This document shows positions 44,655-57,700 of a DNA stretch of 64,000 nucleotides, piece after piece. The stretch is from the NCBI GenBank assembly GCA_009746045.1, contig RPFO01000291.1, positions 1-64,000 on the forward strand. Direction: 5' to 3'. The number at the start of each line of letters is the position of its first letter. Positions within the stretch are counted from its first letter, which is position 1. The position numbers were made by a program, and so were the translations under genes. Below the pieces are notes generated by a model. The model did not search any database, had not been told where the DNA came from, and saw only the letters and a list, made by a program, of their open reading frames with translations. This DNA comes from Mesostigma viride (taxonomy: Eukaryota > Streptophyta > Mesostigmatophyceae > Mesostigmatales > Mesostigmataceae).

Positions 44655-47229
44655 TTAGCTGGTAAACCAGTCATTGCTCATAGTCCAGTCATTGGAGAAG
44701 TTTGGCCACTGCTGCAATGGGCGGCCGACACCATAGTTGGGCGGAGCTGACACGGATGATGGCACCCACGTGGTCACCGGGCGCCATCGTGGCACGGGCG
44801 TCGTGTTCCCAGACATGGCCAGTGTCGCAATTGAGTTGAGCGCAGCCACCGCCACAGAGACCGTGCCAGAGAAGGGGTCAATGGATGGGAGCCGGCGTCC
44901 ACCAACCTGCACACCACCACCCAGCACATCAAGCCAGCATGCCTTAGGGCACGGTATATGAAGGAATAATCAACAAACCAAACAAATATATCCTATATAC
45001 TCCAACAAACTATTCACAAAGGCAGATTATGTTGATTCAAAGAAATCACAATAGGAAAGGACATACCTGGGGAAGTTGCATCTGAGCCAGCATTTGCTGC
45101 ACTTGCGCGAGGGGCGCTACTTCGGCGTCCCCGTCAATTACTCGTGTATAGTCGTTGTAGCGGCAGGGAGTGGGAGGCGATAGTGTTGCTGTTGTTGCAG
45201 CAGCTGCTGCAGTTGCTGCAGCACCAGCTGCTGCGGATGCTGCTGCTGTAGCAGCTGTTGCTGCATCGGCGGCTGCAGCAGCTGCTGTAGTTGCTGGTGC
45301 GGCGGCGGCGGCTGCTGCTGCAGCTGCTGTAGGAGCTGCTGCAGCAGCTGCTGCTGCTGTGGCGGCGGCGCCGGCTGCGGCTGCTGCTGCTGCTGCTGCA
45401 GCTGCTGCTGCTGCTGCTGTAGGAGCTGTGAGAGCTGCAGCAGCTGCTGTGGCTGCAGCAGCTGCTGCGGCGGCGGCTCCTGCTGCTGCTGTTGCAAAGG
45501 CTGCTGCTGCTGCTGCACCAGCTGCTGCGGATGCTGCTGCTGTAGGAGCTGCTGCTGCTGCTGTTGGTGCTGCTGCTGCTGCTGCTGCTGTTGCTGTTCC
45601 ATCTCCTGCATCTTGCGTTGCAGCTGCGCAACCTCCGCGTTGTACTGCTTGTGCTGGTCCGCGACAGTGCGGCGTAGCTTCGCTACTTCTTGGTCCGAGT
45701 CGCGTTCTTCACCCGAGTCATCGCAGCGTACATATACCGAGCTCGAGGGAGGCCTCTTGTTGCGAACACCACTCGCCCTGGCTTCGGTGCTCGGCTTGAC
45801 TGGCACTTGAACACCGCACTTGGGCTCTGCAGTTGGCTGCTGGCTGTCCGCCTTCACACGCTTGGAGCGTGTGGGGTGAACCAGCTGCGCCTCTGGCACG
45901 CTTTTGTTAGCGCGAGGTTGGCTGGAAGTGGCAGCTGGTGGTGGTGCCGTGGCAGCTGGTGGTGGTGCCTTGCGCTTTGGGAAGTCCTTTACCAAGTCAA
46001 ACTTGACGGCCTCGCCTTTGTTTGTGTAGATCAAGCCACCAGATGTGGCTCGAAGCGCCGCCAGACCTGCGTTTGGCAGGTATTCGCACACAGCATCTAG
46101 CCGGTCGCGCAGGACGGTCAGGTCGCCAACCGTGGCGACAGCACCATCCTCCATGAAGACGGGCCGAAGGGCCTGGGATTGTTGAGCCCAGTTCACGTAA
46201 TATGCTGGGGGATCAGGCGTCAGCTTGGTCCCCCCGCTCTTGACAGCCTTTTCCATCATGTCCTTTCTTCCGTACGGTGTGTTGGCCAGGAAGATCCCCG
46301 CTCCTCCAGGGTACAAATGAAACCCAAGAATTACCTTGGGGAAGAGGGGTTTGCCAAACTCCTTATGAGGGATGGCGACGCGAACCAATTGTCCAACACG
46401 GAGATGGCCAGGGGAGGGGCCATCAGGGGAGGGAAGCCACGTCATAAACGCTGGAGCTTCCGACGCAAGTTGGTCGCCGGACTTGAGGTTCGCTGCATCA
46501 AAGCTGGCGCGCCGTGTCGCACTGCTAGCGCTGCCAGGCATGGCAGCTGCTGCCGGCTGGGCCTCGTCAAGGTTAGCGTGGTCTCCATGTTCTGCACCGC
46601 CTGCACAGCTAGGGGGGAGTCGCGGAGTTGGGGGGGTGTGAGGAGTCGGGTAGGTCATCGTCCACCACCCCCGCGGTCGACTTTTCATCACTCGATTGAA
46701 CGCCCTTGCTGGCATCAGCCGGAATTGACGGCACGTCCTCCTTGCTGCGTGCATCTGATTCCTGGGTGGCATGGCCGTCGGTAGTACCAGGAAACACTAG
46801 CTTCCTGCCGGGTGCCTTGTGATGTGCTTTCTCGAAGTCGTCAACGGCCTTGCATCCGGAATCATCCATCAACATGCGCCGGTCTTTGTCGGTGTTTGGA
46901 AGAAACTTGTTAGCAGCGGACCCCAGGGCCGGGGGGGGAGTGCCGAGCTCATGATGACCGTTCGAACCCGAAGCTTGGAGATTGGCAACTTTCACGCCAC
47001 CGGGGTCCACGTCACGGCATCCTGGGCACCACCACTCCTCCCCATTTTTATTCCCGTCAATTGCCTTGACGCAGATCGCGTGAGCAAATAGGTTGCAGCT
47101 TTCACCATTTCGGCCCCGACAGTTGTTGTCTGCCCCATCGGCATGGCCTAAGAGGCAAACACCCGCAGTTTGTCCATAACACAGTCGTTCTGCCCGCAGC
47201 CTCTCTGTTTCACTCAGATACTCCGCCAT
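44655..47229 (-). CDS. PHD-like zinc finger and polyglutamine protein, at least 3 exons
   Basis: On the minus strand, exon 1 starts at ATG 47229 and contains an atypical PHD-like finger: GVCLLGHADGADNNC, ESCNLFAHAICV, then EEWWCPGCRD. Exon 2 probably starts at 46600 after CTAGCTGTGCAG. It carries an unrecognised domain (VGQLVRVAIPHKEFGKPLFP, GGAGIFLANTPYG, PPAYYVNWAQQ), a basic/acidic linker and a coiled coil (EVAKLRRTVADQHKQYNAEV). A long Gln/Leu/Pro stretch encoded by CAG/CTG-rich DNA follows. Exon 3 is 44906-44655 (GGRRLPSIDPFSGTVSV ...), after a CCCAG|GTATGT donor at 45,067. The frame leaving the glutamine tract does not directly match exon 3, so an extra intron or slippage lies there. 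A chromatin or DNA-binding role is plausible but unproven. It could be a host gene or an accessory gene of the divergent T2 element. Confidence 0.55.
45200..45600. repeat. CAG/CTG-rich trinucleotide region
   Basis: Imperfect (GCT/CTG)n with GGC and TGT interruptions inside the glutamine-rich part of the PHD-like gene. It produces open frames of Ala, Ser or Gln runs in several frames; only the minus-strand Gln frame is continuous with the upstream protein. Confidence 0.9.
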
Positions 47230-47483
47230 ATCCCCTACAATTTAGCGGACGACGAACTTCATCGTCGACGACGTCATAGGCTGGCACGTTCTCGTTGTAT
47301 TCGTGCGCGCATGCCCTGCAGTGTTTTCTTGGCAGACTATAGTGCACGCACCTCCACCCGCGCGCGCGCAAAGACGACGGTCACTGCGCTTTGTTCATTC
47401 AAATGCCATTTGCATGCGAGGCTCGGACAACGCCGCGGACTGTTTCAGAATTTTTTCACTTTTTGGATGGTCCTTCGTTTCTC

Positions 47484-47905
47484 GCATGTTCAGCCCAGTT
47501 CAGGTTGTACGGTCAGTGTTGGGGGTCGGTGAATGAGTTCTGAATGGAATTCTCAATGGAATGCCGCAACAGCCCATTTTCATTGAGAATGCAAGTCCTT
47601 TTTGCATGTTCAGCCCAGTTCAGGCTGTACGGTCAGTGTTGGGGGTCGGTGAATGGGTTCTCAATGGAATTCTCAATGGAATGCCGCAACAGCCCATTTT
47701 CATTGAGAATGCAAGTCCTTTTCGCATGTTCAGCCCAGTTCAGGCTGTACGGTCAGTGTTGGGGGTCGGTGAATGAGTTCTGAATGGAATTCTCAATGGA
47801 ATGCCGTTACAGCCCATTTTCATTGAGAATGCAAGACCTTTTCGTTTGTTCTGGCTGTACGGTCAGTGTTGGGGGTCGGTGAATGAATTCTGAATGGAAC
47901 TCTCA
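47484..47905. repeat. 120-bp tandem repeat, about 3.5 units
   Basis: GGGGGTCGGTGAATGRGTTC recurs at 47,521, 47,641 and 47,761 with a shortened fourth copy at about 47,871. Units include AATGGAATTCTCAATGGAAT and CATTTTCATTGAGAATGCAA; the latter two are partly inverted with respect to each other. It lies between the PHD-like gene and T2, where both promoters are expected. Confidence 0.93.
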
Positions 47906-47987
47906 TGCGCCGCGCTGAGTCAGCGGAAGATCGAGCCACAAACGAGGCAGGAGAGGCATAATTGGGAGAGGCGTGCCAACATAATCT

Positions 47988-48180
47988 GGCGGAGCCAATT
48001 TTCGGAAGAACCGTTAGGTTCGCCAGAATTGGCGAAGCTTATAAGGCCGTACACGTGAGAAAACATAGGAATAGGGGATGAAAATCCGTCAATCCATCCA
48101 TCCATACATACATACATCCACCGAATTTGTCCCGAATTTGCAAGCATAAGGGTGAGGTTCTTCCGAAAATTGGCTCCGCC
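47988..48180. mobile_element. MITE-like 193-bp segment with 25-bp perfect inverted ends
   Basis: GGCGGAGCCAATTTTCGGAA plus GAACC at 47,988-48,012 is exactly inverted at 48,156-48,180. The interior is short, non-coding and includes CATCCATCCATACATACATA. No clear target duplication flanks it, so mobility is inferred from the inverted ends alone. Confidence 0.5.
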
Positions 48181-48441
48181 GTAGAGTTTCAACGGGCAAG
48201 TTGCAAACACGCACGTTACTTGATTGCGAGAGCTGCCATGCATGGGCGGTCGTGAAGGTTCAGACTATTGGAGGCGCCGTGACGAATATGGTGGGGGGCG
48301 CTGGAATTGGATGTCGTTGGAAATTGAAGAAGACCCTTGCCCCAGGCCCCCTGTTTTAGCCGGGGATGAGGCAGCTTGCTGGAGAATGTTCGTTGCCGTT
48401 TTGGTGTTGCTGCTCTTACGTCCCGACCACCAGGGGCCTGT

Positions 48442-48492
48442 CTCGTACAAGGGGAATTGATGCCCAGGCAGCGTCGATTCCCCTTGTACGAG
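48442..48492. other. 16-bp perfect inverted repeat upstream of T2
   Basis: CTCGTACAAGGGGAAT (48,442-48,457) and ATTCCCCTTGTACGAG (48,477-48,492) would form a hairpin with a 19-nt loop. It lies in the likely 5' leader or first exon of T2. Confidence 0.6.
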
Positions 48493-48749
48493 GCCTACAA
48501 CGTCGTAGTAGACGTTGATCATGACGATCAGGTCGACCATCTGGATATCGGCAGTGATGACGATGATGATGTAGGTGGTGGGTGCCGCACAGCAGGATTC
48601 AAATCATCAGCAACAACAGTACTGAAATACGCCTGTAATGCCCATGTGATCGCGGCAGAGCTGCGCGGGCGGTGTTGTAATTAACATAGATGCATACAAG
48701 ATCCCCAGAGCCCCCTGTCATCCTTTGTAATATGGGAGGCGGCACGTAG

Positions 48750-51700
48750 CAAATATTGGGGGCTGTCCTGCAATGAACGCCGGCAGCTGGTGGTGGGGCT
48801 CTTTGTCGCTGCCGGCCTGGAGCATGTGACAGTCACCTTGCCAGAGTTTGGCCGACACCATGGGAAATACGAATGCTCGGTGCCGGTTGTGGCGGAGGTG
48901 CTGGTGCATGGGCGACGGCACCACGTGGAGGGGTGCCACCATGCGATACGACGCATGTTTGGCATCGCCCACTCCACGTGGAGGACATACATGGCCGTCG
49001 CCAAGGCGGCCTGCAAGCTTGATCACGAAGTCTGGGAGGCGGACACCCTCGACGCCGTGGGGTGTGAAATACCAGGAATCTCTCACGGTAAGAAGACATG
49101 CTATCGTTCTGCCCTTCCTCCTTTTGGATGCAATTCACCTTATTGCTGCCCTGTTTTGAGAAATCTGTATGAGAAATGCTACTGTGCCTGGCAAGCCAAA
49201 AAAAATTTTTCCCCTCGCGGGGGGCGCTGGAAAACGGCAAAGGCAAAGCGGAGCCCGCCGCCTTTTTTTGGCTTGCCAGGCACATTTATTGTTGTTTCAT
49301 TACTATGTTTAATACCTGATGTTGCTCTCGCGTGTGCATGTTGAGGATGACCCTGCATGGATAACTTATATTCTTCATGCCTCTGTTGGTAAACTTGTCC
49401 ATGTGATGTGTGCCTTGTGCAATGCAGGCGCTGGCAAACGCGAGCCGAGTGTTGTGCAACAGCGTAAAGAATGGGCTGTGGACTGGATTGCGGCATACGT
49501 GCAGACGAATGGCTGCCGCGATCCCACACGCGACAATGTATTGCTGCTAGAGAAAGAGAACTTGAAAAACCTGTGGGAGCAGCAGTATTGTATGGATTGC
49601 ATCGCGGTATGGGGCAACCCAACGGAGTCGAAAATGATGTACAAGTACACGGCCTTCACCATTCTGTGGAACGACGTCTGCGAGGGCAAATACAGCGACG
49701 GCTTGAAAATAGAGATGCAGAAAAACCGGCGCAATGTGGGGATTTGTGGGCACTGTGTGCTGTACCGTACCCTCCGTGCGGCAGCGGGAACCAATCGGGA
49801 GCAGCTGGAGCGCATCACCCTGGAGCGGAATCGCCACCTGGCTGCCGTGCGAGTTGCGCGGCGCGAGTTTTGGAAGCGCCGCCGTGAGGGTGTGGATTGG
49901 CAGATCATATCCCTTGCGTGCGATAAGATCGACAGCAACAAGTCATACGTGCCGCACATGTGCGCGAAACACGAGGGTTGGGAAAACGGAATAAACACAT
50001 TGTTTCGTTTCTCTCTCTTTTGTGTCGCAGCCCACGGGTGGAAAACTTGTTTCTTCCAGGTGCTCCCCTGGGTGGCTGTGGCAGATCAGTCGGGGGGCAT
50101 CACCGTCACGCTGCTCATGTGGGTGCTCTGTGAGCTCATCAAGGCCAAGCCTTGGGAGGGGAAGGGGCTGCCGATGCCTGATACCCTCCACCTGCAACTC
50201 GACGGGGGATCTGAAAATCGCAACGACACGGTGCTGCTGTGGGCGTGGTGGCTGGTGGCGTCGGGCTTGTTCGCGCGTGTCGAGATTCATCGCCTGCCAA
50301 GGGGGCACACCCATCTCGACATCGATCAGAAATTCGGACAAGTTTGGGGGTACTTCAAGCTGGGGGCCAACGCACTGAAGGGTGCGGTGTGGCACACAGT
50401 GGAGGAGTATGGGGAAGCGGTCGTTGCCGCGTTTCGGCGTTCGGACACGTCGGACCTGGGTCGCACCACGCCCGCAGGCACGGTCTGCTGGACCATGGGC
50501 GCCGCCTACAACATCGCTGCGTGGCTCATGCTCTTGAAAGAGCCGGAGCTCGCGAACTGGGCGATGTCAACGGATTGGGTGGAAAACCCGCTGACGGGGG
50601 AGGCAGAAAAAAACACAAAGTCCTGCAAGGTTCACCATCTGATGTTGCGGCGTGCTGCGGACGGGGAAGTCTACTTGTGGTATAAATTCCATGACTTGCT
50701 CGAGTGGAGGCCGGACGGCGCCGACGGCGAGCACCCGCTGTGGACTAGGGAACACGACGACAAGGAGTTGTATGGGGTATTGGTGGTGGACGGCGAGCAC
50801 CCGCTGTGGACTAGGGAACACGACAACAAGGAGTTGTATGGGGTATTGGTGGTGGACGGCGAGCACCCGCTGTGGACTAGGGAACACGACGGCAAGGAGT
50901 TGTATGGGGTATTGGTGGTGGACGGCGAGCACCCGCTGTGGACTAGGGAACACGACGACAAGGAGTTGTATGGGGTATTGGTGGTGGACGGGGAGCACCC
51001 GCTGTGGACTAGGGAACACGACGGCAAGGAGTTGTATGGGGTATTGGTGGTGGACGGCGAGCACCCGCTGTGGACTAGGGAACACGACGGCAAGGAGTTG
51101 TATGGGGTATTGGTGGTGGACGGCGAGCACCCGCTGTGGACTAGGGAACACGACGGCAAGGAGTTGTATGGGGTATTGGTGGTGGACGGCGAGCACCCGC
51201 TGTGGACTAGGGAACACGACGGCAAGGAGTTGTATGGGGTATTGGTGGTGGACGGCGAGCACCCGCTGTGGACTAGGGAACACGACGGCAAGGAGTTGTA
51301 TGGGGTATTGGTGGTGGACGGCGAGCACCCGCTGTGGACTAGGGAACACGACGGCAAGGAGTTGTATGGGGTATTGGTGGTGGACGGCGAGCACCCGCTG
51401 TGGACTAGGGAACACGACGACAAGGAGTTGTATGGGGTATTGGTGGTGGACGGCGAGCACCCGCTGTGGACTAGGGAACACGACGGCAAGGAGTTGTATG
51501 GGGTATTGGTGGTGGACGGCGAGCACCCGCTGTGGACTAGGGAACACGACGGCAAGGAGTTGTATGGGGTATTGGTGGTGGACGGCGAGCACCCGCTGTG
51601 GACTAGGGAACACGACGGCAAGGAGTTGTATGGGGTATTGGTGGTGGACGGCGAGCACCCGCTGTGGACTAGGGAACACGACGACAAGGAGTTGTATGGG

Positions 51701-54700
51701 GTATTGGTGGTGGACGGCGAGCACCCGCTGTGGACTAGGGAACACGACGGCAAGGAGTTGTATGGGGTATTGGTGGTGGACGGCGAGCACCCGCTGTGGA
51801 CTAGGGAACACGACGGCAAGGAGTTGTATGGGGTATTGGTGGTGGACGGCGAGCACCCGCTGTGGACTAGGGAACACGACGGCAAGGAGTTGTATGGGGT
51901 ATTGGTGGTGGACGGCGAGCACCCGCTGTGGACTAGGGAACACGACGGCAAGGAGTTGTATGGGGTATTGGTGGTGGACGGCGAGCACCCGCTGTGGACT
52001 AGGGAACACGACGGCAAGGAGTTGTATGGGGTATTGGTGGCGGACGGCGAGCACCCGCTGTGGACTAGGGAACACGACGGCAAGGAGTTGTATGGGGTAT
52101 TGGTGGTGGACGGCGAGCACCCGCTGTGGACTAGGGAACACGACGGCAAGGAGTTGTATGGGGTATTGGTGGTGGACGGCGAGCACCCGCTGTGGACTAG
52201 GGAACACGACGGCAAGGAGTTGTATGGGGTATTGGTGGTGGACGGCGAGCACCCGCTGTGGACTAGGGAACACGACGGCAAGGAGTTGTATGGGGTATTG
52301 GTGGTGGACGGCGAGCACCCGCTGTGGACTAGGGAACACGACGGCAAGGAGTTGTATGGGGTATTGGTGGTGGACGGCGAGCACCCGCTGTGGACTAGGG
52401 AACACGACGGCAAGGAGTTGTATGGGGTATTGGTGGTGGACGGCGAGCACCCGCTGTGGACTAGGGAACACGACGGCAAGGAGTTGTATGGGGTATTGGT
52501 GGTGGACGGCGAGCACCCGCTGTGGACTAGGGAACACGACGGCAAGGAGTTGTATGGGGTATTGGTGGTGGACGGCGAGCACCCGCTGTGGACTAGGGAA
52601 CACGACGGCAAGGAGTTGTATGGGGTATTGGTGGTGGACGGCGAGCACCCGCTGTGGACTAGGGAACACGACGACAAGGAGTTGTATGGGGTATTGGTGG
52701 TGGACGGCGAGCACCCGCTGTGGACTAGGGAACACGACGGCAAGGAGTTGTATGGGGTATTGGTGGTGGACGGCGAGCACCCGCTGTGGACTAGGGAACA
52801 CGACGGCAAGGAGTTGTATGGGGTATTGGTGGTGGACGGCGAGCACCCGCTGTGGACTAGGGAACACGACGGCAAGGAGTTGTATGGGGTATTGGTGGTG
52901 GACGGCGAGCACCCGCTGTGGACTAGGGAACACGACGGCAAGGAGTTGTATGGGGTATTGGTGGTGGACGGCGAGCACCCGCTGTGGACTAGGGAACACG
53001 ACGGCAAGGAGTTGTATGGGGTATTGGTGGTGGACGGCGAGCACCCGCTGTGGACTAGGGAACACGACGGCAAGGAGTTGTATGGGGTATTGGTGGTGGA
53101 CGGCGAGCACCCGCTGTGGACTAGGGAACACGACGGCAAGGAGTTGTATGGGGTATTGGTGGTGGACGGCGAGCACCCGCTGTGGACTAGGGAACACGAC
53201 GGCAAGGAGTTGTATGGGGTATTGGTGGTGGACGGCGAGCACCCGCTGTGGACTAGGGAACACGACGGCAAGGAGTTGTATGGGGTATTGGTGGTGGACG
53301 GCGAGCACCCGCTGTGGACTAGGGAACACGACGGCAAGGAGTTGTATGGGGTATTGGTGGTGGACGGCGAGCACCCGCTGTGGACTAGGGAACACGACGG
53401 CAAGGAGTTGTATGGGGTATTGGTGGTGGACGGCGAGCACCCGCTGTGGACTAGGGAACACGACGGCAAGGAGTTGTATGGGGTATTGGTGGTGGACGGC
53501 GAGCACCCGCTGTGGACTAGGGAACACGACGGCAAGGAGTTGTATGGGGTATTGGTGGTGGACGGCGAGCACCCGCTGTGGACTAGGGAACACGACGGCA
53601 AGGAGTTGTATGGGGTATTGGTGGTGGACGGCGAGCACCCGCTGTGGACTAGGGAACACGACGGCAAGGAGTTGTATGGGGTATTGGTGGTGGACGGCGA
53701 GCACCCGCTGTGGACTAGGGAACACGACGGCAAGGAGTTGTATGGGGTATTGGTGGTGGACGGCGAGCACCCGCTGTGGACTAGGGAACACGACGGCAAG
53801 GAGTTGTATGGGGTATTGGTGGTGGACGGCGAGCACCCGCTGTGGACTAGGGAACACGACGGCAAGGAGTTGTATGGGGTATTGGTGGTGGACGGCGAGC
53901 ACCCGCTGTGGACTAGGGAACACGACGGCAAGGAGTTGTATGGGGTATTGGTGGTGGACGGCGAGCACCCGCTGTGGACTAGGGAACACGACGGCAAGGA
54001 GTTGTATGGGGTATTGGTGGTGGACGGCGAGCACCCGCTGTGGACTAGGGAACACGACGGCAAGGAGTTGTATGGGGTATTGGTGGTGGACGGCGAGCAC
54101 CCGCTGTGGACTAGGGAACACGACGGCAAGGAGTTGTATGGGGTATTGGTGGTGGACGGCGAGCACCCGCTGTGGACTAGGGAACACGACGGCAAGGAGT
54201 TGTATGGGGTATTGGTGGTGGACGGCGAGCACCCGCTGTGGACTAGGGAACACGACGGCAAGGAGTTGTATGGGGTATTGGTGGTGGACGGCGAGCACCC
54301 GCTGTGGACTAGGGAACACGACGGCAAGGAGTTGTATGGGGTATTGGTGGTGGACGGCGAGCACCCGCTGTGGACTAGGGAACACGACGGCAAGGAGTTG
54401 TATGGGGTATTGGTGGTGGACGGCGAGCACCCGCTGTGGACTAGGGAACACGACGGCAAGGAGTTGTATGGGGTATTGGTGGTGGACGGCGAGCACCCGC
54501 TGTGGACTAGGGAACACGACGGCAAGGAGTTGTATGGGGTATTGGTGGTGGACGGCGAGCACCCGCTGTGGACTAGGGAACACGACGGCAAGGAGTTGTA
54601 TGGGGTATTGGTGGTGGACGGCGAGCACCCGCTGTGGACTAGGGAACACGACGGCAAGGAGTTGTATGGGGTATTGGTGGTGGACGGCGAGCACCCGCTG

Positions 54701-57700
54701 TGGACTAGGGAACACGACGGCAAGGAGTTGTATGGGGTATTGGTGGTGGACGGCGAGCACCCGCTGTGGACTAGGGAACACGACGGCAAGGAGTTGTATG
54801 GGGTATTGGTGGTGGACGGCGAGCACCCGCTGTGGACTAGGGAACACGACGGCAAGGAGTTGTATGGGGTATTGGTGGTGGACGGCGAGCACCCGCTGTG
54901 GACTAGGGAACACGACGGCAAGGAGTTGTATGGGGTATTGGTGGTGGACGGCGAGCACCCGCTGTGGACTAGGGAACACGACGGCAAGGAGTTGTATGGG
55001 GTATTGGTGGTGGACGGCGAGCACCCGCTGTGGACTAGGGAACACGACGGCAAGGAGTTGTATGGGGTATTGGTGGTGGACGGCGAGCACCCGCTGTGGA
55101 CTAGGGAACACGACGGCAAGGAGTTGTATGGGGTATTGGTGGTGGACGGCGAGCACCCGCTGTGGACTAGGGAACACGACGGCAAGGAGTTGTATGGGGT
55201 ATTGGTGGTGGACGGCGAGCACCCGCTGTGGACTAGGGAACACGACGGCAAGGAGTTGTATGGGGTATTGGTGGTGGACGGCGAGCACCCGCTGTGGACT
55301 AGGGAACACGACGGCAAGGAGTTGTATGGGGTATTGGTGGTGGACGGCGAGCACCCGCTGTGGACTAGGGAACACGACGGCAAGGAGTTGTATGGGGTAT
55401 TGGTGGTGGACGGCGAGCACCCGCTGTGGACTAGGGAACACGACGGCAAGGAGTTGTATGGGGTATTGGTGGTGGACGGCGAGCACCCGCTGTGGACTAG
55501 GGAACACGACGGCAAGGAGTTGTATGGGGTATTGGTGGTGGACGGCGAGCACCCGCTGTGGACTAGGGAACACGACGGCAAGGAGTTGTATGGGGTATTG
55601 GTGGTGGACGGCGAGCACCCGCTGTGGACTAGGGAACACGACGGCAAGGAGTTGTATGGGGTATTGGTGGTGGACGGCGAGCACCCGCTGTGGACTAGGG
55701 AACACGACGGCAAGGAGTTGTATGGGGTATTGGTGGTGGACGGCGAGCACCCGCTGTGGACTAGGGAACACGACGGCAAGGAGTTGTATGGGGTATTGGT
55801 GGTGGACGGCGAGCACCCGCTGTGGACTAGGGAACACGACGGCAAGGAGTTGTATGGGGTATTGGTGGTGGACGGCGAGCACCCGCTGTGGACTAGGGAA
55901 CACGACGGCAAGGAGTTGTATGGGGTATTGGTGGTGGACGGCGAGCACCCGCTGTGGACTAGGGAACACGACGGCAAGGAGTTGTATGGGGTATTGGTGG
56001 TGGACGGCGAGCACCCGCTGTGGACTAGGGAACACGACGGCAAGGAGTTGTATGGGGTATTGGTGGTGGACGGCGAGCACCCGCTGTGGACTAGGGAACA
56101 CGACGGCAAGGAGTTGTATGGGGTATTGGTGGTGGACGGCGAGCACCCGCTGTGGACTAGGGAACACGACGGCAAGGAGTTGTATGGGGTATTGGTGGTG
56201 GACGGCGAGCACCCGCTGTGGACTAGGGAACACGACGGCAAGGAGTTGTATGGGGTATTGGTGGTGGACGGCGAGCACCCGCTGTGGACTAGGGAACACG
56301 ACGGCAAGGAGTTGTATGGGGTATTGGTGGTGGACGGCGAGCACCCGCTGTGGACTAGGGAACACGACGGCAAGGAGTTGTATGGGGTATTGGTGGTGGA
56401 CGGCGAGCACCCGCTGTGGACTAGGGAACACGACGGCAAGGAGTTGTATGGGGTATTGGTGGTGGACGGCGAGCACCCGCTGTGGACTAGGGAACACGAC
56501 GGCAAGGAGTTGTATGGGGTATTGGTGGTGGACGGCGAGCACCCGCTGTGGACTAGGGAACACGACGGCAAGGAGTTGTATGGGGTATTGGTGGTGGACG
56601 GCGAGCACCCGCTGTGGACTAGGGAACACGACGGCAAGGAGTTGTATGGGGTATTGGTGGTGGACGGCGAGCACCCGCTGTGGACTAGGGAACACGACGG
56701 CAAGGAGTTGTATGGGGTATTGGTGGTGGACGGCGAGCACCCGCTGTGGACTAGGGAACACGACGGCAAGGAGTTGTATGGGGTATTGGTGGTGGACGGC
56801 GAGCACCCGCTGTGGACTAGGGAACACGACGGCAAGGAGTTGTATGGGGTATTGGTGGTGGACGGCGAGCACCCGCTGTGGACTAGGGAACACGACGGCA
56901 AGGAGTTGTATGGGGTATTGGTGGTGGACGGCGAGCACCCGCTGTGGACTAGGGAACACGACGGCAAGGAGTTGTATGGGGTATTGGTGGTGGACGGCGA
57001 GCACCCGCTGTGGACTAGGGAACACGACGGCAAGGAGTTGTATGGGGTATTGGTGGTGGACGGCGAGCACCCGCTGTGGACTAGGGAACACGACGGCAAG
57101 GAGTTGTATGGGGTATTGGTGGTGGACGGCGAGCACCCGCTGTGGACTAGGGAACACGACGGCAAGGAGTTGTATGGGGTATTGGTGGTGGACGGCGAGC
57201 ACCCGCTGTGGACTAGGGAACACGACGGCAAGGAGTTGTATGGGGTATTGGTGGTGGACGGCGAGCACCCGCTGTGGACTAGGGAACACGACGGCAAGGA
57301 GTTGTATGGGGTATTGGTGGTGGACGGCGAGCACCCGCTGTGGACTAGGGAACACGACGGCAAGGAGTTGTATGGGGTATTGGTGGTGGACGGCGAGCAC
57401 CCGCTGTGGACTAGGGAACACGACGGCAAGGAGTTGTATGGGGTATTGGTGGTGGACGGCGAGCACCCGCTGTGGACTAGGGAACACGACGGCAAGGAGT
57501 TGTATGGGGTATTGGTGGTGGACGGCGAGCACCCGCTGTGGACTAGGGAACACGACGGCAAGGAGTTGTATGGGGTATTGGTGGTGGACGGCGAGCACCC
57601 GCTGTGGACTAGGGAACACGACGGCAAGGAGTTGTATGGGGTATTGGTGGTGGACGGCGAGCACCCGCTGTGGACTAGGGAACACGACGGCAAGGAGTTG

